64,000 nt of DNA, taken from positions 1 to 64,000 of the forward strand of contig JAFQTX010000016.1 of assembly GCA_017408825.1 (NCBI GenBank), given 5' to 3'. This document shows positions 37,544 to 45,821 of this stretch, one piece after another. Under the pieces are notes generated by a model. The model ran no database searches, was not told the origin of the DNA, and worked only from the letters and a program-made list of their open reading frames with translations. Source of the DNA: Alistipes sp. GTDB taxonomy: Bacteria; Bacteroidota; Bacteroidia; Bacteroidales; Rikenellaceae. Every line of letters starts with the position of its first letter. The stretch's first letter is position 1. The position numbers were made by a program, and so were the translations under genes.

Positions 37544-38450
37544 ACGTGGTACACTAATAGTCATCGTTGGACCTACGGGATCGGGCAAGACATCGCTATC
37601 AATAGATATTGCCCGCCACTACTCTGCGCCAATTATCTCGACCGACTCTCGCCAGGTATATCGAGGAATGGCCATAGGCACAGCACAGCCAACAGCCGAG
37701 GAGCTCTCCGCCGTAGAACACCACTTCATCGCCGACCGTGAGCCCGAGGATGAGTTCAACTGTGGCCGCTACGAAGTTCTGGCACTCGAGCGCCTCGAGG
37801 AGCTATTCACGAAACACGACTACGTTGTTGCCGTAGGTGGCTCGGGGCTCTATATTCAGGCGCTATGCGAGGGTCTCGACGAGCTCCCAGAGGCCGACGA
37901 GCAGCTACGTGGCGAGCTCAAGTATCGTCTTAATACAGAGGGTATAGAGTCGCTTGTGGCACAACTCAAGGAGCTTGACCCGGCATATGCCGAGAGGGTC
38001 GATAGGCTAAATCCATCACGTGTAATGCGAGCCTTGGAGGTGTGCATCACCTCAGGACTACCATACTCCGAGCAACGTCGTGGCACTATTGCCGAGCGCC
38101 CGTTTGACATTATTAAGATTGGCACCGAGATGCCTCGTGACACGCTCTACGACCGCATAAACCGTCGTGTGGATATGATGGTCGCCGAGGGTCTTGTCGA
38201 GGAAGCAAAAGCGTTGTTCCACAAGCGAGAGCTAAACGCCTTGCAGACAGTGGGGTATCGTGAGTTGTTCGACCACTTTGAGGGTAAGTGCAGCTACGAG
38301 GAGGCCATTGAACTTATCAAGCGCAACTCACGACGCTACGCCAAGCGCCAGATGACATGGTTTCGCCGCGATGACTCCATTAAGTGGTTTGCTCCAGATA
38401 GGGTAGATCAGATAATTGCGTATATTGACAGCAAGATTTTGCAGAATTAA
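37533..38450 (+). CDS. miaA: tRNA dimethylallyltransferase
   Basis: About 305 residues from the ATG at 37533, chosen because MSSKRGTLIVIVGPTGSGKT places the P-loop normally. MiaA adds a dimethylallyl group to A37 of tRNAs reading codons that begin with U. The P-loop GPTGSGKTS, the DSRQVYRGM motif, NPSRVMRALE and the C-terminal RRYAKRQMTWFRRD are all present. Notably the next gene is tRNA-Leu(UAA), a typical MiaA substrate, with its own promoter overlapping the end of miaA. Confidence 0.95.
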   Translation: MSSKRGTLIVIVGPTGSGKTSLSIDIARHYSAPIISTDSRQVYRGMAIGTAQPTAEELSAVEHHFIADREPEDEFNCGRYEVLALERLEELFTKHDYVVAVGGSGLYIQALCEGLDELPEADEQLRGELKYRLNTEGIESLVAQLKELDPAYAERVDRLNPSRVMRALEVCITSGLPYSEQRRGTIAERPFDIIKIGTEMPRDTLYDRINRRVDMMVAEGLVEEAKALFHKRELNALQTVGYRELFDHFEGKCSYEEAIELIKRNSRRYAKRQMTWFRRDDSIKWFAPDRVDQIIAYIDSKILQN

Positions 38451-38468
38451 ATAAAATTACTACATTTG
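38438..38468 (+). promoter_or_regulatory. tRNA-Leu promoter
   Basis: TTTG (38438-38441), a 19-bp spacer and TACATTTG (38461-38468) match the consensus and lie about 25 bp before the tRNA. The -33 element is inside the last codons of miaA. Confidence 0.75.
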
Positions 38469-38492
38469 CATCGTCTTTTCGAAGACTGAGTG

Positions 38493-38578
38493 GCTCGGAT
38501 GGTGGAATAGGTAGACACGCCGGACTTAAAATCCTGTGGGCAGTAATGCCCGTACCGGTTCGACCCCGGTTCCGAGTA
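38493..38578 (+). tRNA. tRNA-Leu (UAA)
   Basis: An 86-nt class II tRNA. The acceptor stem GCTCGGA pairs with TCCGAGT (G-U at the end), the anticodon loop is CTTAAAA with anticodon TAA, the long variable arm GGGC...GCCC is typical of Leu, the T arm is ACCGG TTCGACC CCGGT, and the discriminator is A. CCA is not encoded. One pair of the anticodon stem is a mismatch. Confidence 0.95.
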
Positions 38579-38584
38579 CGGAAA

Positions 38585-38618
38585 AGAGAAGCTGTTATAG
38601 CTTCTCTTTTTTTGTTTT
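38585..38618 (+). terminator. tRNA-Leu terminator
   Basis: A perfect 8-bp stem AGAGAAGC / GCTTCTCT with a 7-nt loop is followed by seven T. It may also stop the convergent ispF operon. Confidence 0.88.
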
Positions 38619-38646
38619 TAGTTGTGTCGTTGGCGAGGAACATACG

Positions 38647-39123
38647 TTACTTTATTAATAGTGTTACCGCCGTAGCCGAGACACCCTCTTCACGCCCCTC
38701 AAAGCCGAGATGCTCGGTCGTGGTAGCCTTGACAGATATGCGCTCCACGCCGATGCCAACAACCTCCGATAGGCGCTCACGCATAGTATCAATATGCGGG
38801 CGGAGCTTTGGGCGCTGCATAGCAATGGTGCAATCTATATTACTGATTGAGTATCCATTATCAGCAACAACCTTAACAACCTCTTTAAGCAGAAGTCGTG
38901 AGTCGATACCCTTATATCGAGCATCGCTATCGGGAAAGAGTTTGCCTATATCACCTAAGGCCAAAGCGCCAAGCAGCGAGTCGCAAATGGCGTGTATTGC
39001 CACATCGCCATCCGAGTGGGCAACGCACCCCTTGGTATGCTCAATCTCAACACCACACAGCACAAGGCGCAAGCCCTCAGCCAGAGCGTGAACATCATAA
39101 CCGTGACCAATTCTAATATCCAT
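38647..39123 (-). CDS. ispF: 2-C-methyl-D-erythritol 2,4-cyclodiphosphate synthase
   Basis: A 158-residue enzyme of the MEP isoprenoid pathway that cyclises CDP-methylerythritol 2-phosphate, releasing CMP. The metal ligands are in RIGHGYDVHAL and the second His in AHSDGDVAIHAICD; KLFPDSDARYKGIDSR and KATTTEHLGFEGREEG are family signatures. The protein is complete. It is the last gene of an operon led by an ABC exporter, 8 bp behind the S26-type peptidase; there is no functional reason for the pairing that I can see. Confidence 0.95.
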   Translation of the reverse strand: MDIRIGHGYDVHALAEGLRLVLCGVEIEHTKGCVAHSDGDVAIHAICDSLLGALALGDIGKLFPDSDARYKGIDSRLLLKEVVKVVADNGYSISNIDCTIAMQRPKLRPHIDTMRERLSEVVGIGVERISVKATTTEHLGFEGREEGVSATAVTLLIK

Positions 39124-39131
39124 AATATCAA

Positions 39132-39584
39132 CTATTTATTTCTAAAATTCATCCAACGTCGCATAACTGCAAGCACACACCTTCGCACGAAGATAGGCAG
39201 CGACAGCCATCTACGCTCTCTGCGTCTCCAGCTCTTAGATGTGCAGCTAACCACCTTACCACTACGACGGCGCACGCTCTCGACAACGCCTATGATTTCG
39301 CTACGAGGCGTCCTCTCAATCTGTATCAGATTACCATCGCCACGCAGACTTACGATACCATCATCTACGCTCAACACCCTATGCACTATTAAGTTGCGCT
39401 TAGGACCACGAAACATTGCAATGCGAGAGGTTATCGGCTCATTGGCATCGACACGGCGCACGATAATAACATCATCACGATGACCCAGTAGCGGTAGCAT
39501 ACTGTAACCATTTACACGGAGCTCAAAGCTCTCACCCTCAGCAACAATGCTCTCTATATTATCGAATAGTCGTTGCATCACCAA
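39132..39584 (-). CDS. S24/S26 family peptidase, Sec11-type active site
   Basis: A 150-residue protein resembling signal peptidases. The nucleophile is Ser28 in VNGYSMLPLL. The position that is Lys in bacterial leader peptidase is His68 in LIVHRVLSV, as in the Sec11/SipW type, and RGDGN near residue 83 fits the third box. No convincing N-terminal membrane anchor is present, and the C-terminus is very basic (about 105-150, SWRRRERRW...). It overlaps the kinase gene by about 26 bp (an ATG two codons later, 39578, is possible). It may cleave a leader from a peptide moved by the exporter of this operon. Confidence 0.72.
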   Translation of the reverse strand: MVMQRLFDNIESIVAEGESFELRVNGYSMLPLLGHRDDVIIVRRVDANEPITSRIAMFRGPKRNLIVHRVLSVDDGIVSLRGDGNLIQIERTPRSEIIGVVESVRRRSGKVVSCTSKSWRRRERRWLSLPIFVRRCVLAVMRRWMNFRNK

Positions 39585-40461
39585 TTATAGTTTTGTGTGA
39601 TAGTTCAGCAGCCTCGGCATTAGGCAGACAGGCGAGGTGATAGACTGGCACACTCATAAGCGTGCAGCCAATAGTTGTTAGTATGGCATCCTGAAGATAG
39701 CCATCGTGAGCAAACTGTGGAGGTGCAGATGGCAACAATGCACCAATGGCTGCAATGCCCTTAAGGCGCGTAATCCTATTCTCGGGAGCTTGACTGAGGC
39801 GACAAAAGCCCGCAACAGGGTAGCTAAGCGCCTTATAACAGGGCGTCTTACCACTCCAAGGCGAGCCATAGACACGCACCTCGTCGCCAACAATGCGAAC
39901 GATGGGCGAGTCATCATTGAGGAGCTTTGCCCCCTCGATATTTTCACGCCACAATCTCGTATGCGTACTCTTTCCTGTGCCCGACTCTCCGAGGAATAGC
40001 ACCCCTCGGCCCTCACTCTCGATTACCGATGAGTGGATGGCAATAGCCCGATGTTCGGCAAGCACCACTCCGAACATTATCCATATACCAAAACGAAATA
40101 TTGCAGGATTGCAGCATTCAAGCCTAATGTTTGTCGTAACTCGATGGTCGGCAAGGCGTATATGAAAGAGCGTAGGCTCACAATCCTCATCCAAAGGTTT
40201 TATCGAATAGAGATAACCCTCTGCCGTCTTAAAGAAACGACTATCGGCATTAGCCTCCGCAACATACGATTGAGATAACTCGCTGATTATAGCCCTACTA
40301 TCATTATCCATATCATCCAACACTGCAACAAGACAATCAACCCTATGATCATCTTGCTCGGTTGCAGCAAAGGGCTTAAATCCTCGCAGCCCATACGCCA
40401 CAAGGTCCACATCGGTACGCAAACAGAGGTCTGCAATTATATAGTCGTAGTGTGCCATCAT
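39559..40461 (-). CDS. HprK/PEPCK-like P-loop kinase
   Basis: A 300-residue protein whose C-terminal two thirds resemble HPr kinase-type P-loop proteins: conserved AIHSSVI (His143), P-loop GESGTGKSTHTRLW (158-171), LLNDDSPIVRI (Asp183-184) and YGSPWSGKTPCYKA. The N-terminal 120 residues are unlike HPr kinase and are not recognised. The kinases most like it sit in peptide-modification clusters, for example lasso peptide loci, not beside ptsH. It overlaps the exporter gene by 4 bp (ATGA; a second ATG is at 40458) and the S26 peptidase gene by 26 bp. The target is unknown. Confidence 0.72.
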   Translation of the reverse strand: MMAHYDYIIADLCLRTDVDLVAYGLRGFKPFAATEQDDHRVDCLVAVLDDMDNDSRAIISELSQSYVAEANADSRFFKTAEGYLYSIKPLDEDCEPTLFHIRLADHRVTTNIRLECCNPAIFRFGIWIMFGVVLAEHRAIAIHSSVIESEGRGVLFLGESGTGKSTHTRLWRENIEGAKLLNDDSPIVRIVGDEVRVYGSPWSGKTPCYKALSYPVAGFCRLSQAPENRITRLKGIAAIGALLPSAPPQFAHDGYLQDAILTTIGCTLMSVPVYHLACLPNAEAAELSHKTIIGDATTIR

Positions 40462-42152
40462 TCGAGCGTTATAATTCGATCACAATATTCAAGCGAGGTC
40501 TCACGGTGTGCTATAACAACTATCGTGAGCGCCCTATTAGCATCCGAGAGGCGGCGTATTGCCGTGTTAATATTCTCCTCGGTCTGACCGTCGAGCGATG
40601 ACGTGGCCTCGTCAAACAGCAAGACATCACACTGTTTATACAGCGCTCGGGCTATGCCAATACGCTGTCGCTGGCCTCCCGATATGCGAGAGCCCTGCTC
40701 GCCGATATGCGAGTGCACACCATCCTTAAGCGTATCTACAAACGACCTAAGATCAGCCAACTCAACCACCTCATTTACATGATCGTAGTCTATCTCGTCA
40801 GGATCTACGCCCAGCGCTATATTCTCAGCAAGTGTGCTATCCGATAAAAAGACACTCTGCGACACATAACCGATAGAGTTTTGCCACTTACGAACATTCG
40901 TATCATCAACCACCACGTCATCCACAACTATCTCGCCCGATGTTGGCTTATATAGTCCGAGTATTAGGTTGAATAGGGTAGTCTTACCAACTCCCGAGGC
41001 ACCACGAATACCCAATCGTTCACCATAGGCAATTCTCAACGAGAGATTATCAATAGTACTCTTCTCGGCATCATCATACTTAAAGCTAATATCACGGAGC
41101 TCAATCGCACGATTGAACGCCATACGCTCCTCGCTACGCTCTACCATAGCAGCAGCATCGCCAATATTCACGTCGAGAAGCTCATCAATCGTATAACGAT
41201 TATATCGCAACGAGCTCCACAACGACATTATATTGCGAATTGCTGGTATAAGACGTATCGCCGCCACAGCAAAAATACCAAACATCAGCCCCATATTTTG
41301 GTCACCTCCGGCACTGAGCAACACAACGATTGCCATACCTGCGACCAATCCCACCTCGATAAAGGCTTGAGGCAACATAGCGATAGAGGCGTGGTGCTGA
41401 CGCAGATCAACAATCTCATCCATCGCCTCTTCAAAACGACTGAGCATCTGCGGCATAGCACCACCTATCTCAATATCCGCAAAACCTCGGAATGTCTCAT
41501 TAACAATACGACTCTTACGTCGCTGTATCTCATTCTCACGCACGCCAATATCGTTAAGCCTACGACGCACAATCATATAGTAGACAAGCGCTATCACCAC
41601 AAACAACACGGCGGCCAAGAGTGCAGCGACAGGTGAATAGATGGCCACCGCCGTAAATATAAGTACCAGCAGTAGCACCTCGCCAAGTATCGACGCCAAA
41701 GGCTTGAGCACGCCTGTTGCAAACATCAGGCTCACAACATTGACATTGCGCACTAAGTGTGCCGAGTTATTATGATTGATAAAGCTTAGACCCTGAGCAT
41801 AGTAGCCCAAATAGAGTTGTCGTGATAGATGCTTGTACGTAGAAAACACAAAGTTGCGTTCATAGCGATATAGTAGCATTATAAGCAGGTTTTTAATCAA
41901 TATAATACCTACCACGATACCACATATAACGATAACAAGCGTCTGATAATCATTGATATTAAGCCACTCGCCGAGTTGCACAAAGGCCCTATTCTCAGCC
42001 ACAGATGGCGCATCAAGCATAAGCACCAATATCGGCACGAGCATAGCCACTCCAACAAAGTTGAGCAGTGCTCGCACAAATATCGTTATCGCAACCCACA
42101 CCGCACGACGACGAAACTGAAGGGGGATAATCCTATATATCGACTTAATCAT
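40458..42152 (-). CDS. ABC exporter, fused membrane and ATPase domains
   Basis: A 564-residue type IV (MsbA-like) half-transporter: six membrane helices over about 15-305, then an ATPase with P-loop GASGVGKTT (about 378-386), signature ISGGQRQRIGIARAL, Walker B LLFDEATSSLD and switch His in VVIAHRE. It has no N-terminal C39 peptidase domain, so leader removal, if any, would fall to the S26-type protein encoded downstream. It is the first gene of a tight operon with the HprK-like kinase. The candidate promoter lies inside an 86-bp repeat and leaves almost no leader. Lipid flipping is the main alternative. Confidence 0.85.
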   Translation of the reverse strand: MIKSIYRIIPLQFRRRAVWVAITIFVRALLNFVGVAMLVPILVLMLDAPSVAENRAFVQLGEWLNINDYQTLVIVICGIVVGIILIKNLLIMLLYRYERNFVFSTYKHLSRQLYLGYYAQGLSFINHNNSAHLVRNVNVVSLMFATGVLKPLASILGEVLLLVLIFTAVAIYSPVAALLAAVLFVVIALVYYMIVRRRLNDIGVRENEIQRRKSRIVNETFRGFADIEIGGAMPQMLSRFEEAMDEIVDLRQHHASIAMLPQAFIEVGLVAGMAIVVLLSAGGDQNMGLMFGIFAVAAIRLIPAIRNIMSLWSSLRYNRYTIDELLDVNIGDAAAMVERSEERMAFNRAIELRDISFKYDDAEKSTIDNLSLRIAYGERLGIRGASGVGKTTLFNLILGLYKPTSGEIVVDDVVVDDTNVRKWQNSIGYVSQSVFLSDSTLAENIALGVDPDEIDYDHVNEVVELADLRSFVDTLKDGVHSHIGEQGSRISGGQRQRIGIARALYKQCDVLLFDEATSSLDGQTEENINTAIRRLSDANRALTIVVIAHRETSLEYCDRIITLE

Positions 42153-42154
42153 AT

Positions 42155-42316
42155 CGCAAAGATAGCAAAAAGTTGCGACTTTTCATCACGTGGGACACAC
42201 TTTGGCGCAAAACGCTTATGGAGTAGATGCGTCATTCTGACGCCAAAGATAGGAAAAAGTTACGACTTTTCATCACGTGGGACACACTTTGGTGCAAAAT
42301 GCTGTTGGAATAGGAA
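42155..42316. repeat. 86-bp palindromic repeat family, locus 2 (two tandem units)
   Basis: Two head-to-tail units, about 42155-42230 (lacking the first palindrome) and 42231-42316 (complete). Each has CAAAGATA, the AAAAAGTTGCGACTTTT palindrome (TACG in the second), CATCACGTGGGACACACTTT and GCTGTTGGA-like ends. The rest of the 284-bp gap is the hairpin at 42333-42391. Confidence 0.9.
42157..42164 (-). promoter_or_regulatory. Candidate -7 box for the exporter operon inside the repeat
   Basis: CAAAGATA (TATCTTTG on the minus strand) ends 5 bp before the exporter ATG at 42152, so a transcript would be leaderless or nearly so. Confidence 0.4.
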
Positions 42317-42332
42317 GAATAAGAAATTAATA

Positions 42333-42391
42333 GATGGGCTCTATAAGCTAGATCAAGCTACAATCTAATGACCTAACCTATAGAGCCCATC
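42333..42391 (-). terminator. Long hairpin after the Ig-like/LRR lipoprotein gene
   Basis: A perfect 13-bp inverted repeat GATGGGCTCTATA / TATAGAGCCCATC is separated by 33 nt and followed on the minus strand by a T-poor TATTAATTTCTT. It is placed like a terminator, but the loop is long and the T tract weak. Confidence 0.5.
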
Positions 42392-42437
42392 CAAAAACCT
42401 ATAAGTAGAGTGCTATCTGCGCCTTAGCTTGCGGACT

Positions 42438-45400
42438 CTAATCGACGAAGGTTATCGACTTCCAGGTTTCGTATCGCCATACTGGTTTTCCCATGACATC
42501 ATACGTCACCTCGTTTGCCCATCTCGAATGAATCGTCAGATTGGTATTATCAAGTCCTCCGTATACCACACGCACATTATCCCATATTATCCACTCACCA
42601 TCAACATACTCATAATTCCATAAGAACTCGAGCGAATCCGAAGTTGTAAGAACAAGATTTGTTAAGTTGCGACAGCCGTTGAATGGGTAGTACATTATTA
42701 AACGAGCTTTTGGCAGTATGACGTCGGTGAGCATTGTGCAGTCGCCAAAGACGTTACAACCCAGCTCCACAACCTCGGGAAGCTCTATCGACTTCAATGA
42801 TGAACACCCAGTAAATGAGTAGTCGCCAACAAACGTAAGGCTTGGCATATTAACCTTATTCAGAGCCGAACATCCATTAAAAGGACCAACCCATCGTGTT
42901 CCACTTGGGGTTGTTGAGCCTATGCTTGTACACGATGGCATATCTACCTCCTTCAAACTCCTACTCCAACTAAAGACCGCAGTATTTAGCGACTCGACCT
43001 TTGGGAAATATGCCTTCGTGATACCCGACTGATAGAATGCTTGGTCGCCGATTGATGTGGCCTCTGGCATATTTACCTCGGCCAGCGCCGAGCACCTATA
43101 GAATGCCTTCTGGCCAATTGTTTGAACATTTGTCATATTAACCTCAGCCAGTGACGCACAATCTGAGAATGCTTCAGTTGAGACGGTCGTGACATTCGGC
43201 ATATCTACCTCTGCGAGCAAATAACATAGGTAAAATGCATACTGGTCGATTGTAGTAACACCCCTTGCAGTGATCTTCTTAAAATAGTCACCACATTGAC
43301 TGAATGCATACTCGCCAATGACCCTAATCTCATCTGGGAGGATAATATGTTCGAATAATTCGACACTCCTAAACGCCCTATCAGGGAGTGTTGGCACGCC
43401 ATTAACTATTGGCCAATTGATCACACCACTAAGATCCAACTCCTCGAATACTATACCGGTATTGTTAAGCAGATTGAGTCTTGAGAGATCTATAGCGTTG
43501 TAATCTCCATAAATAGATACCTTTTTAACTCCCGCAGCGTGGATTTCCTCCATGATTTGAGCCAACTCTATACTATCTACTCCACTGAGCAGACACGTTG
43601 CTCTATCGCCCTCAATCTCCACAGTGCGGATACTGACAAAAACATGACACAATGCCTGCACACCGCCACACGTAGCTGTGATTATTGTCATGCCATTGCC
43701 AACCGCCGTCACTAAGCCAGTGTCTGATACGTTAGCCACACTGGTATTCAAAGATTTCCATGCGATGCTCAAATCTGCCACCTCGCTTGGTTGTATGTTT
43801 GCAGTAAGCTGAACACTCTCTCCCGCAGAAGTAAATTTTATGCTATTATGTGATAGTTCAATGCGCAAAACCTTCACAAAGACATCCACAGAACACGTAG
43901 CCGACAACTCGTTATACGTCGCTGTGATTGTCGCTGTGCCATTATCACGGCTGGTGACTAAGCCGGAGCTTGATACGGTTGCCACGCTATCGTTGCTCGA
44001 GTGCCATTCCACACCCGAGGGATCGACAGGAGCATTCGCTGGATAGACATTTAGTGTCAATTGCTCTTGTGCTCCCAAAGTGCTAAACGACAGATTCGAT
44101 GGCGAAAGTTGAAGAGTGGTTTTGATCACCTTTACGTTGCAGGTGGCATGAACATTACCACACGTCGCTGTGATTATCGCCTCGCCATTGCCAACCGCCG
44201 TCACTAAGCCAGTGTCTGATACGTTAGCCACACTGGGATCCGAAGATTTCCACGTGATGCTCTTATCGGCTGTCTCGCTGGGATAGACATTAGCTGTAAG
44301 TTGTGCGCTCGTTTGATAGCTTATAAATGTTAATACGGTCTGTGATAACTCGACGCTTGTTGCAGCCACAGCTACGGTTACTCGACACGTTGCCTTCAGC
44401 TCCTTATACTCGGCAGTGATCGTCGCCTCGCCATTGCCGATACAGGTTGCTAAACCAGAGTCTGTTACGGTTACCACTCCTTCGTTGCTCGAGCGCCATA
44501 CCACGCTATTAGGGTCGAAAGTATCATCCTCAATATAGACATTTAGGCTTAACTGCTTTTGAGCCCCTAACGAGCTAAACGAGAGCTTAGATGGCGATAT
44601 CTGAACAATGGCATCACCGACCAACACACAGCACGTTGCAGTCACATTACCACACCTGGCTGTAATCTCGGCCTCACCATCGCCAATGCTGGTTACCAAA
44701 CCCGTATCCGAGACCTCTACCACACCCCTATTCGAAGATTCCCACGTTATGGTCTTGTCAAACGTTTCGCTGGGATAGACTGTTGCGGTAAGTTGTACGC
44801 TCTGATTGAGATCGAGAAATGCCAATGTCTCGTGTGACAGTTCGATGCGTGTTGCTACAACAGCCACCGTTACATGACACGTTGCCTCCAAATCACCATA
44901 TGTTGCAGTGATTACCGTCTCGCCATTATCGACACTTGTCACCAAACCAGAGTCAGTTACGGTGGCAATATTATCGTTCTCCGAACGCCATACGACATTA
45001 TCCTCGTCGATAACGGCACCCTCGGGATTGGCCTTTACCTTTAGCTGGCTTGTGTCACCCAAGGTGTCGAATGTTAGTTTTGTGGGTGTAATTTGAATAG
45101 AGGCAGTATCTATTGATACCGTCACACTACACGTAGCCTCCAGATCACCACACGTGGCTGTGATTGTTGCCTCGCCGATGCCAACACTGGTAACTATACC
45201 TGTGAATTTATTGGTAATCGAGCCTTTAACACTCACAACGCTTGGGTCCGAGGTACTCCATTTGATAGATACATTATCGGCATTCTCGGGAAACACTGTT
45301 GCCATAAGTTCCCGTTCTTGTTCAACAGCTGAAAAGTGTAGCGACTCTTCGGATAGCTCTATTGAGGTCGCTTTATTCACCACCTCGACACTACACGCTC

Positions 45401-45692
45401 CCGAGACCTTACCTGCCGAGGCAATGATCGTTGCCTTGCCCGACTTTATACCCTTAACAACGCCATTACTATTTACTATTGCCACACTCTCATTAGATGA
45501 TGACCAAGCAATCTGCGCTGTGGCATTTTGGGGCAAAATCTCAGCTTCGAGCCGCTGGCTCTGTCCAGCATTAAGAGTAAGAGTTGCGGGCGATACTACC
45601 ACGTCGGTTACAACCACCTCGTCGGTAGGGGAGTCATTGCAGCCCCAAAGAGTAACTATTGCAACTGCAAACGCAAGGAGTATTCTTCTCAT
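42438..45692 (-). CDS. Giant lipoprotein: eight Ig-like (Big_2) domains plus BspA-type LRR
   Basis: A 1084-residue lipoprotein with lipobox TLWGC (Cys18). Residues about 28-690 hold eight bacterial Ig-like domains of about 82 residues, each with the pattern IxLSxxTLxF...WSSSNxxVATVxxxGLVTxxxxGxATITATxGxxxAxC. Domains alternate between two types: 'ISPSKLSFSSLGAQ' (3, 5, 7) and 'IELSHETLAF' (2, 4, 6, 8). Residues about 690-1010 are BspA-like leucine-rich repeats (IGDQAFYQ, IGQKAFYRCSALAEVNMP). The design is a stalk with a binding tip, probably surface-exposed and adhesive. It stands alone between two surface/exporter loci; domains 6 and 8 are almost identical in DNA over about 95 bp. Confidence 0.88.
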   Translation of the reverse strand: MRRILLAFAVAIVTLWGCNDSPTDEVVVTDVVVSPATLTLNAGQSQRLEAEILPQNATAQIAWSSSNESVAIVNSNGVVKGIKSGKATIIASAGKVSGACSVEVVNKATSIELSEESLHFSAVEQERELMATVFPENADNVSIKWSTSDPSVVSVKGSITNKFTGIVTSVGIGEATITATCGDLEATCSVTVSIDTASIQITPTKLTFDTLGDTSQLKVKANPEGAVIDEDNVVWRSENDNIATVTDSGLVTSVDNGETVITATYGDLEATCHVTVAVVATRIELSHETLAFLDLNQSVQLTATVYPSETFDKTITWESSNRGVVEVSDTGLVTSIGDGEAEITARCGNVTATCCVLVGDAIVQISPSKLSFSSLGAQKQLSLNVYIEDDTFDPNSVVWRSSNEGVVTVTDSGLATCIGNGEATITAEYKELKATCRVTVAVAATSVELSQTVLTFISYQTSAQLTANVYPSETADKSITWKSSDPSVANVSDTGLVTAVGNGEAIITATCGNVHATCNVKVIKTTLQLSPSNLSFSTLGAQEQLTLNVYPANAPVDPSGVEWHSSNDSVATVSSSGLVTSRDNGTATITATYNELSATCSVDVFVKVLRIELSHNSIKFTSAGESVQLTANIQPSEVADLSIAWKSLNTSVANVSDTGLVTAVGNGMTIITATCGGVQALCHVFVSIRTVEIEGDRATCLLSGVDSIELAQIMEEIHAAGVKKVSIYGDYNAIDLSRLNLLNNTGIVFEELDLSGVINWPIVNGVPTLPDRAFRSVELFEHIILPDEIRVIGEYAFSQCGDYFKKITARGVTTIDQYAFYLCYLLAEVDMPNVTTVSTEAFSDCASLAEVNMTNVQTIGQKAFYRCSALAEVNMPEATSIGDQAFYQSGITKAYFPKVESLNTAVFSWSRSLKEVDMPSCTSIGSTTPSGTRWVGPFNGCSALNKVNMPSLTFVGDYSFTGCSSLKSIELPEVVELGCNVFGDCTMLTDVILPKARLIMYYPFNGCRNLTNLVLTTSDSLEFLWNYEYVDGEWIIWDNVRVVYGGLDNTNLTIHSRWANEVTYDVMGKPVWRYETWKSITFVD

Positions 45693-45760
45693 ATACTATT
45701 TCGGCTAAAAACTATTATAAATATGTTAATCAAGTTAGAGTAGTGACGCAACACCTTATA

Positions 45761-45791
45761 TGAGGGCTGACCCTTACGAGTCAGCCCCTCA
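45761..45791 (-). terminator. Terminator after the DUF4988/LRR lipoprotein gene
   Basis: The stem GAGGGGCTGAC / GTCAGCCCTC (minus strand; one extra G bulged) with an 8-nt loop lies about 32 bp past the stop. The T tract is weak. Confidence 0.6.
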
Positions 45792-45821
45792 TAAAATGTG
45801 AGAAATGATTAAAGATAACTC

